Below the pieces are notes generated by a model. It did no database searches. It saw only the letters and a program-made list of their open reading frames with translations, and was not told the DNA's origin. Positions 6,081 to 8,628 of a stretch of DNA of 8,628 bases are shown one piece after another; the stretch's first letter is position 1, and the number at the start of each line of letters is the position of its first letter. A program made the position numbers and the translations under genes. The stretch is taken from the NCBI GenBank assembly GCA_027080125.1, contig JALWSW010000032.1, forward strand, positions 1 to 8,628, in the 5' to 3' direction. Origin of the DNA: Campylobacterales bacterium (lineage in GTDB: Bacteria; Campylobacterota_A; Desulfurellia; JAADFJ01).

Positions 6081-6932
6081 GTGAAAGTTTTTATAAAAAT
6101 TTTCTTATCCGCCGGTTTTATTGCACTGACATCGCAATTCGCTTTTTCCGCAAATAAAGCTATCGAAACCAACTACTATTATAAAATCAACAAAGGCGAT
6201 ACAATGTGGGATATATCGAAGCGATACTACGGCAATCCGTATAAATGGCGCAGTCTTTATAAAAAAAACAAAAAGGTATATAATCCGAATCTCATATTTC
6301 CTGATGAGTTTCTTCTGCTTAACAGAAAAATTATCATTGAAAATGCACCGGAAAATGCTAAGGAACTTAAACATTACAGCTATTTTTATACCAGGCGATC
6401 AGAGTTTATCCTCAAAAAGGTTGCAGGCTCAGTTGAGCCGGATGAGAATCTTTCCCTTTCAGCTCAATTACTAAAACTTGAGCCATATAAAAAACTCAAA
6501 AAAGGCGAAATTATAACATTGATAAGAAAGAGAATTGAAAACGGTGTTACGGTTGCTTTGCCTGTAGGATATGCCAGGGTTGTTGCCAAAGATAAAGCTG
6601 TTGCTGTTGAGCTATTTGATGAGATTGGAGAAGGAATCTATTTTGTTCCGGGTATCAGAAAACCGATACCGATTATTAAACAACCGGTGAAAGCTCAAAG
6701 AATTTCGATTCTTGGTAACAGATATCTTTCCATATTTACAGGCTCAACGCTATGGGGCAGAATAAAAAACGGAGAAAATCGGTTGGGTAGTGTTGTGAAT
6801 TTGATTGATAAAAACAGTGGACAAAAAGTTGCTTCAGGAATAATAACAAGCCAGAATGACAATCTTATCGGTATAACTATTACCGAACTTTATCGCGAAT
6901 ATGAGCCTGGCAACTACATAATAAGAAACTGA
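6081..6932 (+). CDS. Secreted LysM-domain protein (peptidoglycan-associated), GTG start
   Basis: This 283-residue protein opens with a signal peptide (VKVFIKIFLSAGFIALTSQF, probable cleavage after the Ala of FAFSA at residue 24). A single LysM domain follows at about 33-80, with the hallmark KINKGDTMWDISKRYYGNP and the closing NPNLIFPDEFLLL. LysM binds peptidoglycan N-acetylglucosamine chains, so the protein should sit in the periplasm or at the cell wall. The remaining 200 residues are beta-rich and basic (for example PVGYARVVAKDKAVAVELFD), with no catalytic motif I can name. The GTG start is chosen because it has the ideal ribosome-binding site, gives a signal peptide at the very N-terminus and follows the sigma70 promoter. 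The upstream ATG at 5991 would bury the signal behind 30 residues and place the promoter inside the gene. cysS begins 42 bp downstream on the same strand, and the two may be co-transcribed. Confidence 0.85.
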   Translation: MKVFIKIFLSAGFIALTSQFAFSANKAIETNYYYKINKGDTMWDISKRYYGNPYKWRSLYKKNKKVYNPNLIFPDEFLLLNRKIIIENAPENAKELKHYSYFYTRRSEFILKKVAGSVEPDENLSLSAQLLKLEPYKKLKKGEIITLIRKRIENGVTVALPVGYARVVAKDKAVAVELFDEIGEGIYFVPGIRKPIPIIKQPVKAQRISILGNRYLSIFTGSTLWGRIKNGENRLGSVVNLIDKNSGQKVASGIITSQNDNLIGITITELYREYEPGNYIIRN

Positions 6933-6934
6933 TT

Positions 6935-6954
6935 TTATAACCTTTTGTTATAAT
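6935..6954 (+). promoter_or_regulatory. AT-rich hairpin overlapping a consensus -10 box before cysS
   Basis: TTATAAC (6935-6941) and GTTATAA (6947-6953) form a 7-bp stem with a CTTTT loop, followed by TTTTATA. The 3' arm includes a consensus TATAAT (6949-6954), but no good -35 box lies 16-18 bp upstream. It could be a weak terminator for the lysM gene, a cysS promoter or neither. Confidence 0.3.
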
Positions 6955-6974
6955 TTTATATAAAAGAGGTAGAA

Positions 6975-8366
6975 TTGTTACAGTTTTATAATGATTTAAC
7001 GCGCAGAAAGGAAGAGTTTCGTCCCACAGACGGTAACAAAGTGCGAATCTATGTTTGCGGTGTTACCGTGTATGATGATTGCCATATCGGTCATGCAAGA
7101 AGTGCGGTTGTTTTTGACGTTTTAAGAAGGCTGCTTGAATACAACGGATATAAGGTGATTTTTGTAAAAAATTTTACCGATATCGATGACAAAATAATAA
7201 ATAAGGCAAACGAAGAGAAAACGGATACAAAAAGCATTGCCGAAAGATACATAAATAGTTACAACGAAGATGCCGATGCACTTTTTATAAAAACTCCGAG
7301 CTATACACCAAGAGCAACGGAGATGATTGACGAAATAATTCGGATGTGCAGGACGCTTGAGGAGAAAGGATTTGCCTATAACGTTGAAGGAGACCTCTTT
7401 TTTGACATAAAAAAATTCAGGTCTTACGGAAAACTTTCCGGTAAAAATATTGAAGAACTTGAAGCCGGAAGCCGGGTTGAGGTTAACGATAAAAAGCGTC
7501 ATCCTATGGATTTTGTCCTTTGGAAAAAATCAAAGCCGGGAGAGCCGAGTTGGATAAGCCCCTGGTCGGAAGGAAGACCCGGCTGGCATATAGAATGCTC
7601 GGCAATGTCAACGGCTCTCTTAGGTCCTACACTTGATATACACGGAGGGGGAGAGGACCTTATTTTTCCCCATCATGAAAACGAGATTGCTCAAAGTGAA
7701 GCAGCCACAGGAAGGCCGTTTTGCAGATTCTGGATTCACAACGGTTTTGTCGTAACAGGTGAGGAAAAGATGAGCAAGTCTCTAAAAAATTTCTGGACAA
7801 TTAAAGATGTGTTAAGGCTGATTCCTGCAGAACAGTTACGCTATTTTCTTATTTCTACAAAATACAGATCGCCGCTCAGATTCAGTTGGGATGAGGTAAG
7901 AAAAGCCAAAAAGGCTCTGGACAGATTATACGGAACGTTGGAAAGAGTAAAGCAGCACAGACTTACAGCGGGAAACGAATGTCATTTTAGCGTAAATATC
8001 AACGATATTCTCGGCGCCATATCAGATGATCTGAATACACCGGCTGCATTAGGTATAATCTTCGATTTATTCAGAGAGGCAAACAACTTTATTGAATCAG
8101 GCATATTCAACGAAAAAGACAGGCAATGTTTTGACGAAGTGGCAAATTTTTGCTCTGAGGTGTTAGGTATTTTGCGTATGAATCCGGACGATTGGTTTCA
8201 CAGCGCAAAAGTTAATATTGATATAGATGGTTTGATAAAAAAAAGAGAACGTGCAAGAAAAGAAAGAAATTTCAAAGAAGCTGATAGAATAAGGGAACTG
8301 TTGCTGAAAAAAGGGATAATGCTTGAGGATACTCCAAACGGAACCAAATGGAGAGCGATTTTATAG
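6975..8366 (+). CDS. cysS: Cysteinyl-tRNA synthetase
   Basis: Class I aminoacyl-tRNA synthetase that charges tRNA-Cys with cysteine in the cytoplasm. The 463-residue length is normal for the family (E. coli 461). The HIGH motif is at 37-40 (DDCHIGHARS) and the KMSKS motif at 265-269 (EEKMSKSLKNF). The four family zinc ligands are all present: Cys28 (YVCGVTVYD), Cys208 (WHIECSAMS), and His233 and Glu237 from PHHENEIAQSEA. Zinc lets the family discriminate cysteine without an editing domain. The C-terminal anticodon-binding part follows, with the usual RxxARxxxxFxxADRIR-like helix near the end. The start is a TTG, supported by AGAGGT at 6965-6970 and the typical first residues (MLQFYNDLTRRKEEF). 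Its last 6 bp overlap the end of the convergent folE2. Confidence 0.97.
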   Translation: MLQFYNDLTRRKEEFRPTDGNKVRIYVCGVTVYDDCHIGHARSAVVFDVLRRLLEYNGYKVIFVKNFTDIDDKIINKANEEKTDTKSIAERYINSYNEDADALFIKTPSYTPRATEMIDEIIRMCRTLEEKGFAYNVEGDLFFDIKKFRSYGKLSGKNIEELEAGSRVEVNDKKRHPMDFVLWKKSKPGEPSWISPWSEGRPGWHIECSAMSTALLGPTLDIHGGGEDLIFPHHENEIAQSEAATGRPFCRFWIHNGFVVTGEEKMSKSLKNFWTIKDVLRLIPAEQLRYFLISTKYRSPLRFSWDEVRKAKKALDRLYGTLERVKQHRLTAGNECHFSVNINDILGAISDDLNTPAALGIIFDLFREANNFIESGIFNEKDRQCFDEVANFCSEVLGILRMNPDDWFHSAKVNIDIDGLIKKRERARKERNFKEADRIRELLLKKGIMLEDTPNGTKWRAIL

Positions 8367-8628
8367 CGCCCCCTTTTTTATCAATGCATACGCATTATGT
8401 GTATGAACGCTTTCCATATTTTCAGCTTCTACTCTGAATGAGTCGATACGCTTATCTATAGCGAGCGACTTTGCAATATCTCTTACGATATCCTCGACAA
8501 ACATCGGATTATCATATGCAGTTTCGGTTACATATTTTTCATCAGGACGCTTTAAAAGTGGCCAGATCTGGCAACTTGCAGATTTTTCCGCTAACTGTAT
8601 AAGATCCTCTATCCACACAAATTTTGCA
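8361..8628 (-). CDS. folE2: GTP cyclohydrolase I type IB (FolE2), C-terminal part, runs off the right edge
   Basis: FolE2 converts GTP to dihydroneopterin triphosphate, the first step of folate (and in many bacteria queuosine) synthesis, and replaces the unrelated-looking FolE. About 88 C-terminal residues are visible out of a usual 250-300. The recognisable run is AEKSASCQIWPLLKRPDEKY, continuing VTETAYDNPMFVEDIVRD, then a VEAENMESVHTHNAYALI segment and the end. All match FolE2 as I know it, and the Glu/His-rich final motif is the conserved C-terminal active-site region. The frame remains open to the window edge: the GTG at 8616-8618 is an internal valine, preceded by Ala-Lys-Phe, not a start. 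Its TAA (8361-8363) lies inside the cysS end, so the two genes converge with a 6-bp overlap and leave no room for a terminator between them. Confidence 0.93.
   Translation of the reverse strand, partial: AKFVWIEDLIQLAEKSASCQIWPLLKRPDEKYVTETAYDNPMFVEDIVRDIAKSLAIDKRIDSFRVEAENMESVHTHNAYALIKKGAL

Overview
The window (8628 bp, moderate to low GC) looks like chromosomal DNA of an anaerobic or facultatively anaerobic Gram-negative bacterium that respires with a periplasmic molybdenum enzyme. The protein style (an ArrB/TtrB-like four-cluster ferredoxin, a long NrfD protein and a TtrA/SrdA-like catalytic subunit, with cysS and folE2 nearby) would suit groups such as Deferribacterota or metal- and selenium-respiring relatives. 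That placement is a guess from memory of family members, not a measurement.

Layout. Bases 1-5180 carry a tight three-gene operon on the plus strand in B-C-A order: an electron-transfer subunit with four [4Fe-4S] clusters (5' end outside the window), an NrfD/PsrC-type quinol-interacting membrane subunit, and a 1057-residue Tat-exported molybdopterin oxidoreductase. Electrons would pass from the membrane quinol pool through the NrfD subunit and the ferredoxin subunit to the Mo-bisMGD site of the catalytic subunit. The order and the long catalytic subunit recall tetrathionate reductase (TtrBCA) and the SrdBCA selenate reductase. The substrate cannot be fixed from sequence alone. A strong hairpin follows, then a small exported PepSY-like protein (5258-5587) that may belong to the same transcript.

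Bases 5588-6080 are a 493-bp gap with no convincing gene but with much secondary structure: a 13-bp perfect inverted repeat ending in a T-run, a second nested stem-loop, two pairs of 9-bp tandem repeats and further hairpins. It ends in a clear sigma70-type promoter (6012-6039). This is the least explained part of the window and may hold a small non-coding RNA.

Bases 6081-8366 are housekeeping-like: a secreted LysM-domain protein whose real start is a GTG at 6081, then cysteinyl-tRNA synthetase (cysS, TTG start). The 3' part of a type IB GTP cyclohydrolase gene (folE2) converges on cysS from the minus strand, overlaps its end by 6 bp and runs off the right edge. No mobile element, CRISPR array, tRNA or rRNA was seen.
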